From positions 1,437,327-1,501,326 of the forward strand of contig JANAVB010005598.1 of NCBI GenBank assembly GCA_029216955.1: a stretch of DNA of 64,000 bases, read 5' to 3'. Positions 35,417 through 47,667 of the stretch are shown here, one piece after another. Numbering within the stretch: position 1 is the first letter of the stretch; each line of letters starts with the position of its first letter. A program made the translations under genes and the position numbers. Origin of the DNA: Iris pallida. Its lineage: Eukaryota > Streptophyta > Magnoliopsida > Asparagales > Iridaceae. Below the pieces are notes generated by a model. That model was not told the DNA's origin and did not search any database. It saw only the letters and a program-made list of their open reading frames with translations.

Positions 35417-36490
35417 GAGGGTTGACTGTTTGCATCTGCGAGTCCACACTTGGGGCGAGGGTGATTGTCTTGAACTAACCTGCGAGTCCACACTCGGGAC
35501 GAGGGTTAGTAATTTGTTCAAACCTGTGAGTCCTCACTCGGAGCGAGGGTTTAGTATCCGTTGATCTCTTGTATTCCTATTTTCTTCTAGCAGTTCATTT
35601 ATGCGCACTTGTTCTCGTATCCATGTTCATAGTCACTTGTCATTTTCTGTCTCTTTCCTGCTTATTTCTTCATGCATGATAAACTGTTAGATAGGCTTTT
35701 TTATGTATCTTGCTAGTCCCCTGAGGACATGATTATCTCTTCAGGTAGTTGATTGCACGAAGATAGTTAGTTGATTGTTATGGTGATTGATTATTTCAGA
35801 TTTCAGGTATATAACTTTCGTGATACATATTTACATCCGTTATTTGTACAATGCTTGTTAGCCTAGCTTTATAGACTCATATAATTTCTTTGGAGTCTGA
35901 TCGGACATATGTGCTAGTGGGCTACAGACCATGAACCATAATGTTCATTCTTGTTTTAATTCTTCTTGTGGATTGAGATATAGTTTAACTTGCCATGATT
36001 AGACATGATACCCTATTCTAGACAACGTATACGTATTCGAGTTGGACTGGAGTCCGCTTGATACGTAGCTGGCTTGGACACACGCTCGCATCTCGAAAAG
36101 CGGGTGCAGATTATGACATTTGGTGCTTACTTCTGTTTTGACATATACATTCATAGTTGGTATATGTGACCTAGTTACTAATACAACATTATTAATGGCA
36201 TCGAGTAATTTATTTTCACTGAATTACAAGGAATAATTTTTCCAATTTAGAGATGAGATCCACTACTTAACGCCCGTCGCTTTGCACATAGTACTGAGTG
36301 ACCATAGCATTTAATATTGTCAGAGTGATTGGTCAGAACGCATGTGTCTGGGTCACTTTGAAAAAGGAGCTGCATAGAGGATCACTACCTAGTCGCATGG
36401 TAAAAGGAGCCGCATAAAGAATCGTTGTCTTTTTAACATGCGGCTTTGGATTTTGGTCACATGAGTCTGGGTGATTTTCCATTCTTCTAT
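35417..36490 (+). repeat. Right part of LTR-like element D
   Basis: It begins by completing a tandem array of about 43-base units with the core CTGCGAGTCCACACTCGGGG (first unit 18391-18412, others to about 35560). It then contains CTTGCTAGTCCCCTGAGGAC, also found in solo LTR C at about 55167. A candidate LTR end, TTATGACA followed by TTTGGTGC, lies at about 36118. The remainder to about 36490 is unassigned, with a short direct duplication of AAAAGGAGCYGCATARAG at about 36363 and 36401. Confidence 0.6.
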
Positions 36491-36836
36491 TAGACCTCGT
36501 ACTCCCCTTGGACTTAGCTGATTATTAGCTTGGAATCCCCATAGTCTTCTAGGTAGTCCGCCCCTAGCCGTTTAGCCATTTGAAGTTCGATGATAGAAGC
36601 GTTGTATTCTGCCACGTTATTGTTGCATGGTTCCACCAAGGAATATGCACAATGGATGACCAAATTATCGGAGAAAACAAGCACTACACCCACCCTGTAA
36701 TGATATTGCCTTTGGGTCCTGTTCTTGAAGCACCGTCAAAGAACATTGCCAAATAGATTAGTCTATGGTTGCGTTAGAGTCTAACACCTCGTCGAGGATG
36801 TCGTCATATAGCTTCGATGTTTTTGGCACTAGGGTA
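36490..36836 (-). pseudogene. Element H, piece 1: second RNase H fragment
   Basis: The minus strand translates to FFDGASRTGPKGNI, NNNVAEYNAS and YLEDYGDSKLII, matching the second RNase H of E (LYFDGASRVGPKGN, NNVAEYNAL). A linker with VPKTSKLYDDI follows, cut off at 36836 by the F insertion. It is the most 3' recognisable part of H, and integrase is not found. A frameshift and stops show long decay. Confidence 0.85.
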
Positions 36837-39800
36837 TGCACGCCCCAGAACCAGAATACTGGCAAGTAGAGACGTATCAGGCCAACTATGTATTCCAAAG
36901 TACTCCAGTACCCCAAAATAACGTATAAGCTGTATAGACATGGGGGATTACTACTACAAGCCAATAGTCAATCCTAAGTCAAACAATCCTAGGTATCTCA
37001 ATCACAGGCAAATATGTAAAGTACAAGATGTATGATCATCGGACATAAAATTGTAAAGCGTCCCAAACTATATATACATGGATGATCATGAAGCTAGTAA
37101 TACAAAGTGAAGAACTAGCAAGAGTAATAGTCATACATGATAAGCTCTAACTATAGTCTAGAATATGCAAATCATGTTTAGGCCCATAGGCTAAATGTCA
37201 AGATCCAAAACATGAGCTAAGCACGTGCTCGGAGGCTAAACACCACAAAAGTATAATGTACATAACTAGTGGGAGAATGATATAGAAAAATTTACTAAGG
37301 TACACTGGTGCTCCGGGTAGTCACCGTCGAGTAGATGGTACAGAAGATCCTTCGGGCTCCTCTATCAGATCTGGCCGAACAAAACCAGTGGGGTCGGACC
37401 CCCAATAGCAAGTATCACAAAAGAAGCCAAACTATGAACTAAAACTAGCAATAACTAACATAGCAATGGACATAGACAGAAATAAGTAAATACGGATCGA
37501 GACTCGGGTACTACCAATGCACTTATCCCGATAATAGAAAAGATAATAAGCAAAACAACATGGAGCATAGGGTAAATAACATGTGACATAATGTAAACTG
37601 TGGACATGTAAGATAAATTGAACATGTGAGATAAACTGAACATGTGAGCATGTAAAAGAAATGGTACATGTTAGCATGTAAGATAACTGGGACATGTGAG
37701 CATGTTAGAAAAATTGTACATGTGAGCATGTTAGATTACTGGAACATGTGAGCATGTTAGATAATTGGGACATGTGAGCATGTTAGAACTCTATATAACG
37801 ACAAATGATAAGATGACTTAGGAACTATTTCGGAACCCAAGTTACAACCCGTAGACCAAACAAGGACCGTGGCTGTAACCCTTCTATTGAACAGAACTTA
37901 GTCTATAATCAGTATACAACATAGGAATCATGTATAGCGTGTGAGTACTAAGTAGGACAACAAATGACAAGATGACTAAGAAACTATTCCGAAACCCAAG
38001 TTACAACCCGTAAACCAAACAAGGACCGGGGTTGTAACCCATCTCCTGGATAGAACTTAGTTTCTAATCATTTATCGACAAAAGTAAAGCATAAATAATA
38101 ATGTACTGAAATAACCAAATATGGATATTGCCTAGACAAAACTAAACTAGACTGGACTCCATACAACAATTACGGCCAAGCAATGAGTACGGCTTTATAC
38201 ATTAGCTAACTAGGGTTGTCACAATCCTAATTACTAACATATGTACTTTTGAGAAATCCAATTAAGTTACCTGTCCTGCAGACTATCCGACTTATCCAGG
38301 CCAAAAGAAAAAGAAAGTAATGGTGGATACATCGTCCGGGAGACAAATGTATCCAAGATCTAATAGTTGGTACATCGCCCAGAAGACAAATGTACCCTAT
38401 AGACATATAATAGTGGGTACGTCGCCCAGGAGACAAATGTACCCTATAGACACATACAAGGTGCAACACTCGACGGTGTGCTGGAAGTGTGCTCATCATG
38501 ACAGATAGCTCCAAATCTATTCAGGTTGGGGCTGGGACAAAGGGCTTGCAGGCAACCGAAAAATTCTCCCCTCCCAATGCATCTAGGTAATCAAGCTAGT
38601 TGTTTAGTCCTTAACATTTTCTTGTTGGATTCTGGGTGTGGTATTTCGCAGAATCTACCCTAGACATGATATACAAGACTGGACAATACAAGAAAGTGTA
38701 CTATAACAAGCCACAACAAGAAAACATAATAAGCTGTAAGGTAGGAGTGCGCTACGATGGGCCACTATAGAGAAAATAGGGTGTGCGTCATGACAGGCCA
38801 CTATCATGTATACAAGGAAAGACATGTACAAGAATGCACCATGACGGGTCACTATCTAGCAAGCAAAGAAGACATGTAACATGAGTGCGCCATGATGGGC
38901 TACTATCTAGTAAGCAAGGAAGACATGTAACATGAGTGCGCCACGACGGGCCACTATCTAGTAAGCAAAGAAAGACATATAACATGGATGTGCCACGACG
39001 GGCCATAACAATGAAATCCTAGACATGGCATAAACTGCAAAGTACAATAAGTCCGGGAAGGCATGGCAATACATATCATAGCATATAAGAAAGAATCGAA
39101 AGAAAAGACATATCATTGCATATGAAAAGGAATAAATAAAAGTAAGTACATGACATAAAATAATAATTGAACGCGTGCTAGTGTCAAGTATATATAGGGT
39201 GTACAATCATTCCCTAACTATACAAGATCATCAAAAATGGCCAAATACAGAAAAAATGCCAAAAGATCAAAACTATGATTGTGGTGCCAGGGACAAGTGG
39301 TGCTAGGGGACAAATGGTGCCAAGAAACAAATGGTGGCAAGGGACAAATGGTGCCAATGGACAAATAGTGCCAAGGGACAAATGGCGCCAAGGGACAAAT
39401 GGTGCCAGGGGTCAAGGGGTGCCACGCTATGTTGCGCTAGGCTCAGAGCCAGGTTGCGCCAGGGCGTGCGCAACCGAGATGGCGTGGCGCTAGGGAGCAC
39501 GCGCAACCGAGATGGCACGGGGCTAGGGAGCGCACGCAACCGAGATGGCGCAGGGCTAGGAAGCGCACGCAATCGAGATGGCACGACGCTAGGGAGCGCA
39601 AGCAACCGAGATAGCACAACGCTAGGGAGCGTGCACAACCGAGATGGCACGACCCTAATGAGCGCGCGCGCACACTGTTCATCTTTCCCAACCAGCATAA
39701 AATATGCTTGATTGAACCCACAAATTTCAAAAGTCCATAACCCCCTCAAACCAAGTCAGAATCAAGCTTTTTAAAGGTCAAAATTGGACATAACGAGATT

Positions 39801-40432
39801 TTCTACAACATGAAGCAACTAGTTTTCAAAAATACCAAGTTTTAGTAGATCAAAACCAAAAAAAAAAGATCAAAAACTTATATCTACAAAAATGTAACCA
39901 ACAAAACCAAAAATGCCAAATTCTAAAGAGACTTAGAATCATGCAAGGAAGAGAATAGAACAAACAAAAAAATAATTTGTTCAAGATTTAGCAAGATGTA
40001 CTTGCCTAGGGTTAAGCTCCAAGTGGAAGAGAAGAGAAGAAGAAATGAAGAGAGAGAGAGAGAGAGGAGTTGGTTTTTATACAAAACCCTCTCATCTAAA
40101 ACCAACCCAAACCAAGCCATGCCAAGTTGAACCAAACCAAACTAAACCAAGTCAAGATTAAACCAAGTCAAGGCTAAGAAAGACAAGTCAAAACACGAGT
40201 CACCTGACAAATGTCAGAGATCAATATACATACACCAAAAATATATATAACAAAAAATAGGAGTGACAGGTATGCCGTCGATATACACTGGTAAAATGGC
40301 GGTATGCCGATCAAGGGGAAAATTTATAAGTTGGAAAAAATTTGAAGCATTTCAAAAACCAAAAAAATATGAAATACAGTACATAAATACGTATCCGTAT
40401 ATAAATACCGATACTGTGAGACGAGTCTCACA
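36837..40432 (-). repeat. F 3' LTR (3,596 bp)
   Basis: It contains several minisatellites: about 27-base ACATGTGAGCATGTTAGATA units (37600-37790), about 45-base GTACATCGCCCAGGAGACAA units (38325-38450), about 52-base GTGCGCCATGACGGGCCACT units (38800-39005), about 17-base GACAAATGGTGCCAAGG units (39290-39415), and about 35-base GCGCAACCGAGATGGCACGG units (39465-39665). A TATA box TATAAAAA lies at 40074-40081 (minus), next to a GA/CT tract. Open frames over the minisatellites are not genes. Confidence 0.88.
40074..40081 (-). promoter_or_regulatory. TATA box in F 3' LTR
   Basis: TATAAAAA on the minus strand is followed by a CT-rich tract. The same arrangement is at 45679-45686 in the 5' LTR. 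Confidence 0.65.
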
Positions 40433-42533
40433 ACTCTCCCATCCTTAGAAAAATTTCGTCTTCGGAATTTTCTAAAGCTAGTCAAGCATGATAACGAAAA
40501 CAAAAGCTCAAAAAAATAAAACTATCTTAGTAAAACAAAGCATGGCATATAAGTAAATGAAGGCAACAATAATATAAATAAATACGTAAGCAATAACACA
40601 AGCACAACCAAGAAAGGCTGGAGACATATGAAATATGTCTCCTGAGTCAGTTTAATAGGGACCCGCCCTTGCTGGCCTACGCTGACTCCCAAAATAGATA
40701 GGGGTCAAGTCTCAAAGTTAGTCGGTACCAATGACTTAGTCTAAGACATGACTCTACCAAGGACGTATCTTCGTAATCGAGACACGTAATAGATGCCATG
40801 TATCTCAAGATACGAAGATAGAAGAGTGGGACGAGAACCTCGTATTCACTCACCGAATAAGTCAAGCCGACCGTTGTACTCCTGATATCGGTAGAATACA
40901 AGGCCGCCGACAAGAACCCAAAATATACTGTCACTACCTGGCCTACTACTGGAAGATGAATCAAAAGGAATAACTGAAAGAAGACCATAAAGATGGTACC
41001 TGAGACTCCCTAGGTACTACCCTCATGCTGATAATAGAGTTACCCCTGAGCATACAATTATGCTCTGCGCTGCCTGACCCTCTGAGCTCACGATGGCGAA
41101 GGATACTGTGCCAATGACTAAACATCTAGTATTGGCCCTAACTGCTCATCTACTGCTGGGGGTGATGACTGATGCGATTGAATGGACTGAGGTGGTATAT
41201 CTGGTGTAGCTAGTCATCCTTGAGATATCTGATACGGGCAAGTATTAACTGAATGGTCCTCCGCTCCACAGGAAAACCATCACCTATTGGTCGTCCGACA
41301 AATTGATCTAAGATGCCCTATCTTGCTATAATAGGTACATGCTTTTTATTCTGCCTGATACTTCTGGTCTCTCTGCCTTTGAGCCTGGGACTGCATATAC
41401 TGCTGAGGCCCTTCCTGCTGGAATGCATAGAATTGCGTCGATGAAGCCCTCTGAGCTCGCTTCTGTTGAACTGGTATTGGTACCCCGAACTGCGTAACTA
41501 TAGACTGGAAGGATGAAGATCCAGCTGAACTCCTCTGGGGACAGATCCCTATCATGTGGTCTGGTGATCTGCATAACAAACATAGAAAGTTGGCCCTTCG
41601 ATAAGTAAGATGAGTGTGCCCTCCCCTTTCACAGAAGGAACATATGGCTGGCAACTCCTGGTGTTGGTATAGATGTTGGTATGCTGGTACTAGTAAGGAA
41701 TGTCGGGGTGGAAAGCCTGACATGGGTGCATGGTACCTCTTACGACCCTCAGTTCTGGATGTGGTCCTCCTGGATAATGCTCGTGCTCTCGTACTGCCTC
41801 TGCAGTAGGTCAGGCTCGATATGCTGACTGACTAGATGACTGGTACTGCTTGGCTCCAATCTGTACTCCTTCTGGCTGTAGGTCCTCGGTTTGAAATACT
41901 TCTGGTATTCCTTGCCCACTATGGTCTATCAACATCTGAATACTTTGTTGGAGAACAAGATCTCATTTTTGCTATAACTCCATTATATCCATCATAATCT
42001 CTAGGAATGTATGCACATCGGGATGATCTGATACTACCTCTGCTTGGACAGTTGATTGTACTGGTGATACAGAATGCCCTAACTCTGGCGATGCCTCGTC
42101 TGGATGATGATATATCACTGGTACTGATTGATGAGACTCTGGCTGAACTGGAAATACTAACTACACGGGCACAGCTGGCCGATCGAGATGGATGGACATT
42201 GCTTCCCTCCGGTTGACTCTCGACTCTGCTTCTGAATGCTGAGACAGATCCTCTAAAACTGGCCTAACAGAAGATTGTTGACCTGCCATCGGCAGAACCC
42301 AAACAAGATGATCGAAAGGAATAAGAACTATGTCCCTGAAAGTTAAAGGACACAAGGATCAAATCGAAGGAACAAGAATGATCAACGATCAAGGCAGATA
42401 TCAGATCAAAGAATCAGAGATATAGAATAATACGAAGAATTCAATAAAGGAGAATTGTGACTGAGATATCTAAATATCAGTAAACCCCACATATCTGATA
42501 AATTAGACCTGCATGGGCCACCACTAAAACCTA
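40433..42533 (-). other. F interior
   Basis: On the minus strand it starts near 42533 with TGGTGGCCCATGCAGGTC, as in L1 and L2, and ends with a CCGAAGACGAAATTTTTC purine-rich boundary at about 40440-40475. Apart from the gag remnant (41346-42289), no protease, RT or integrase is visible. Confidence 0.75.
41346..42289 (-). pseudogene. gag/nucleocapsid remnant of F with a CCHC knuckle
   Basis: A minus-strand frame starts ATGGCAGGTCAACAA at 42289. A second frame (41723-41346) carries a zinc-knuckle pair. The first knuckle, CSFCERGGH, has lost its last Cys. The second, CLLCRSPDHMIGIC, is an intact C-x2-C-x4-H-x4-C. A coiled-coil-like stretch lies around 41930-42010. The arrangement resembles the RNA-binding end of a chromovirus-type gag, but the capsid core is not recognisable and the frames are offset. 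It may be a decayed gag, or a short gag-only product once kept by a non-autonomous element. The first reading is more likely. Confidence 0.6.
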
Positions 42534-45500
42534 TGTCACGCCCCAGAACCAGAATATTGGCAAGTAGGACGGATCAGGCCAGCTACGTATTCCAAAGTAC
42601 TCCAGTACTCTGAAATAATGTATAAGCTGTATAGACATGGAGGATTACTACTACAAGCCAACAGTCAATCCTAGGTCAAACAATTCTAGGTATCTCAATC
42701 ACAGACAAATATACAAAGTATAAGAAGTATGATCATCAGACATAAAATAGTAAAGCATCCCAAACTATATATACATGGATGATCGTAAAGCTAGTAGTAC
42801 AAAGTGAAGAATTAGTAAGAGTAATAGTCATACATGATAAGCTCTAGCTATAGTCTAGAATACGTAAATTATGTTTAGGCCGATAGGCTAAATGTCAAGA
42901 CCCAAAACACGCGCTAAACACGTGCTCGGAGGCTAAACGCCACAAAAGAATAATGTACATAACTAGTGGGAGAATGATATAGAAAAACCCACTAAGGTAC
43001 TCTGGTGCTCCGGGTAGTCACCGTCGAATAGATGGTACGGAAGATCCTTCGGGCTCCTCTATCAGAACTGGCAAAACAAAACCAGTGGGGTCAAACCCCC
43101 AATAGCAAGTACCACAAAGGAAGCCAAACTATGAACTAAAACCAGCAATAACTAACATAACAATGGATAAAGACAAAAAAAAGTAAATGCGGATCGAGAC
43201 TCGTGCACTACCAATGCACTTATCTAGATAATAGAAAAGACAATAAGCAAAATAACATGGAGCATAGGGTAAATAACATATGACATAATATAAACTATGG
43301 ACATGTAAGATAAAAGAAAATATGTGAACATGTGAGATAAACTGAACATGTGAGCATGTAAGAGAAATGGTACATATGAGCATGTAAGATAACTGGGACA
43401 TGTAAGTATGTTAGAGAAATAGTACATGTGAACATGTAAATAACTAGGACATGTGAGCATGTTAGAACTCTATAGAATGACAAATAATAAATGACCGGGA
43501 CTGTAACCCTTCTCCTGAACAGAACTTAGTCTCTAATCAATGTACAACATAGGAATCATTTATAGCGTGTGAGTACTAAATAGGATGATAAATAACAAGA
43601 TGACAAAGAAACTATTCAGGAACCAAAGTTATAACCCGTAAACCAAACAAGGACCGTAGTTGTAACCCATCTCCTGAACAGAACTTAGTTTCTAATCATT
43701 TATCGACAAAAATAAAGCATAAACAATAATGTACTAAAATAACCAAATACGGACATTGCCTAGACAAAACTAGACTAGACTGGACTCCATGCAACAATCA
43801 CGGCCAAGCAATGAGTACGGCTTTATACATTAGCTAACTAGGGTTGTCACAATCCAAATTACTAACATATGCACTTTTGAGAAATCCAATCCAGTTACCT
43901 GTCCTGCATACTACCTGACTTATCCATGCCAAAAGAAAAAGAAAGTAATAGTAGATACATCGCCTGAGAGATAAATGTATCCAAGATCTAATAGTGGGTA
44001 CATCGCCCAGGAGACAAATGTACCCTATAGACATATAATAGTGGGTACATCGTCCAGGAGACAAATGTACCCTGTTGACATATACAAGGTGCAACACTCG
44101 ACGGTGCGCTAGAAGTGTGCTCATCATGACAGGTAGCTTCAAATCCATTCAGGTTGGGGCCGGGACAAAGGGCTTGCAGGCAACCAAAAAAATTCTCCCC
44201 TCCCAATGCATCTAGGTAATCAAGCTAGTTGTTTAGTCCTTAATATTTTCTTGTTGGATTCTGGGTGTGGCATTCCATATAATTAAATATAATAAGCTAG
44301 CAGCTAGGAGTGCTCTACGACGAGCCACTCTAGAAAAAATAGGGAGTGCGCCATCACAAGCTACTATCATGTAAACAAGGAAAGATATGTACAAGAGTGC
44401 ACCACGACGGGTTACTATCTAGCAAGCAAAGAAGACATGTATCATGAGTGCGCCATGACGGGCCACTATCTAGTAAGCAAAGAAGATATGTAACATGAGT
44501 GTGCCACGACGGGCCACTATCTAGTAAGCAAAGAAAGACATGTAACATGTATGCGCCACAACGGGCCATAACAAAGTAATTCTAGACATGGCATAGACTG
44601 CAAAGTATAATAAGTTCGGGAAGGCATGGCAATACATATCATAGGATATAAGAAAGAATCGAAAGAAAAGACATATCATGGCATGTAAAAAGGAATAACT
44701 AAAAGTAAGAACACGACATAGAATAATAATTAAACATGTGCTAGTGTCAAGTGTATATATGGTGTACAAACATTCTCTAACAATACAAGATCATCAAAAA
44801 CGGCCAAGTACAGAAAACGTGCCAAAAGATCAAAACTATAATTGTAGTGTTAGGGGACAAGTGGTGCCAGGGGACAAATGGTGCCAAGAAACAAATGGTG
44901 CCAAGGGACAAATGGTGCCAAAGGACAAATGACACCAAAGGACAAATGGTGCCAGGGGTCAAGTGGTGCCAGGCTAGGTTGCGCCAGGCTCGGAGCCAGG
45001 TTGCGCTAGAGTGTGCGCAACCGAGATGCCACGGTGCTAGGGAGCACACGCAACCGAGATAGCACGGTGCTAGAGAGCACGCACAACCGAGATGGCCCGA
45101 CACTAAGGATCGTGCGCAACTGAGATGGCACGGAGCTAGGGAGCACGTGCAACCGAGATGGCACGACGCTAGGGAGCGTACGCAACTGAGAAGGAAGCGT
45201 GCGCAACCGAGATGGCACGGCGCTAGGGAGAGCGCAACCGAGATGGCGCGGCGCTAATGAGCGCGCGCGCACACTGTTCATCTTCCCCAACCAACATAAA
45301 AAATGCTTGGTTGAACCCATAAATTTCAAAAGTCCATAACTCCCTCAAAATATGTCAGAATGAAGCTTTTCAAAGGTCAAATTTTGGTAGAACGAGATTT
45401 CCTACAATATAAAGCAACTAGTTTTCAAAAATACCAAGTTTTAATAGATTAAAACCAAGAAAAATAAGAAAAGATCAAAAACTTATATCTACAAAAATGT

Positions 45501-46036
45501 AACCAACAAAACCAAAAATGCCAAGTTCTAAAGAGACTTAGAATCTTGCAAGAAAGAGAATAGAACAAACAAAAAGATAATTTGTTCAAGGTTTGGCAAG
45601 ATGTACTTGCCTAAGGTTAAGCTCCAAGTAGAAGAGAAGCGAAGAAGAAATGAAGAGAGAGAGAGAGAGAGGAGTTGGTTTTTATACAAAACCCTCTCAT
45701 CTAAAACCAACCCAAACCAAGTCATGCCAAGTTGAACCAAACCAAACCTAAAACAAGTCAATATTAAACCAAGTCAAGGCTAAGAATGACAAGTCAAAAC
45801 ACGGGTCACCTGACAATGTCAGAAATCTGTATACGTACACCAAAAATGCGTATAACAGAAAACGAGAGTGACAGGTATGCCGTCGGTATACACTGGTACA
45901 CTGGCGGTATGCCGATCAAGGAAAAATTTGTAAGTTGAAAAAAAATTAAAGCGTTCCGAAAACCAAGAAAATATGAAATACAGTACATAAATACGTATCC
46001 GTATATAAATACTGATACTGTGAGACGAGTCTCACA
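42534..46036 (-). repeat. F 5' LTR (3,503 bp)
   Basis: It is collinear with 36837-40432 with the same minisatellites at different copy numbers (43300-43470, 44380-44560, 44860-44970, 45010-45250). It has many scattered substitutions, so F is not recent. Confidence 0.88.
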
Positions 46037-46939
46037 TGGTATGCTGCCAAAAAATTGGCCAGTCCTTGGCCCTCGACGACTTTTTATAGGATGAAGACCA
46101 TGTCGTACGGGGACCGCAACATTGCCCATGTAACTAGGCAAAAGCTTAATGTCCCTGGCTTGGTCATTAGAAATTGGAGGGGGTTGACATGGAAGATGAC
46201 ATGGATTGTCTGTCGGGTCACATAGTGGCGTGTCTTCTGAATAGCAAATATCAAGACAAGACACTCATTCTCGATAGGGTTATACCTATGTTCAACACCA
46301 ATCATCATCCTAATGAGGTATTAGATAGCATGTTCATGGCCTGCATCACTTTTTTGAGCTAATAGAGTGCCAAGAGAATGATCTATTGCATGGACGTAAG
46401 GAAAGAAAGGCTTCCCCTTTACTAGAGCCACTAGAACCGGAAGATGTGTAAGGTACTCTTTGATATTGTCGAAGGCGCACTAGAAATCTTCAGTCCAGAT
46501 AAACGATATGCCTTTCTTTATGAAATTGGTGAATGTTGGCACCTTCCAGAAAGATTAGATATGAATCTCCTAATGTAGGACAATCTTCCTTGAAGGCCAC
46601 GAAGCTCTCAGAGATTCTTCGAGGGATGCATGTCAAGGATTGCTCTCATCTTTTCAAGGTCTATATGAATACCCTTCGAAGTTATCACAAATCCAAGGAA
46701 CTTGCCACTGGAGACTCGACCCCAGGAAAGACTTTGTTGGGTTCATCTTGAGTTGGTACATGCATATCAACTCAAACATCGTCTTCACATCACGAAGGTT
46801 GTCGCCTTTAAAATGGCTTTTAACAACGATGCCATCAACATAACATTCCACTGTCTTACAAAGATTTACAGAAGATGATGCTCATAGCTCGCTGGTATGT
46901 TGCACATGCATTCTTCAGACGGAAGGGCATTACTGTGTA
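46037..46939 (-). pseudogene. Element H, piece 2: RT C-terminus and RNase H
   Basis: Reading leftward from 46939 the minus strand gives VMPF-type sequence, then ECYVDGIVVKSHFKGD, then MNPTKSFLG, then RNase H with EHRYNPIENECLVLIFAIQK and PYDMVFI. The catalytic YVDD motif reads YVDG. Homology to E is clear at 25740-26620. Several frameshifts and stops are present. Its left end joins piece 1 across F and its right end joins piece 3 across C. Confidence 0.88.
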
Positions 46940-47659
46940 TGTAAGGACCCTAATTTTTGAGAATTACTTTTTATTTATTTTATATGATTTCTATTTATTA
47001 AATTAGATTTTTATTTTTTAATTATGATAATAGATTCATTTTTTTGTAGCTTCAATTTTTTTAGCACAAGAAACGTCAATCTTTCGATACGTCCTTCATG
47101 AGTTTTCAAGTAGATAAGTCGACCTTTAATTTGATATATCATGTCTCATCCAAACTTGTCCTCCAATATTTTTTTGACTTCGCATAACTTCGGGTCAATT
47201 TAGGTTATTTGACTATTTACCGTAATTTTAGACCTAACTTCCAATGTGAGTTCGAAACTCGACATCGATCAAAATCACTTTGCCCAATATATAATTTTGA
47301 CCAATTTTGAGTCTATGATGCACATGCCAATGGTGTTTCACTCAATTGAGTTTTGATGTGCTATTTATTTTCAAATGGCACACAAGTCAAAACTGTAGAC
47401 ATATTGGACTCAAATCGATAAAAAAAATTACATCGCCCTAAAACTAGTCCAAGTAGGGTTCATAGAGCCTATTTTAGGGTGCCCTAACCTCTTACACCTA
47501 TTTTAGATTCATTTTATGGATTAATATGCCTCCAAATTAATTAAATCTAATTTAAATCAAATTATATAACCACTTTCCTAATTTAGACCCAATCAAATCT
47601 CTTTGAGATACACCTTTGATTGAAACAATCAAATCTCCTCCAAATCCCACCAAACTAAA

Positions 47660-47667
47660 TATAAAAT
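47660..47667 (+). promoter_or_regulatory. Possible TATA box of C
   Basis: TATAAAAT lies in a position suitable for the LTR promoter, about 720 bases from the LTR start. There is no second intact copy to compare. Confidence 0.4.

Larger units (their letters stand above)
36837..46036 (-). mobile_element. Full-length LTR retrotransposon F with gag remnant
   Basis: F is on the minus strand. The 3' LTR is 36837-40432, the interior 40433-42533 and the 5' LTR 42534-46036. On the minus strand the LTR begins TGTGAGACTCGTCTCACA and ends GGGGCGTGACA. Flanking five-mers GGGTA (36832-36836) and TGGTA (46037-46041) are a target duplication with one mismatch. The insertion splits the H polyprotein precisely between RNase H modules, because the H frame resumes on the other side. 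The interior is too short for pol. LTR ends and the post-LTR segment resemble L1/L2, which suggests a related superfamily. Confidence 0.88.

Noticed and set aside
39303..45329. Open frames rich in Arg/Leu/Pro/Ser in F LTRs
   Set aside because: They are translations of minisatellites, with different lengths in the two LTR copies.
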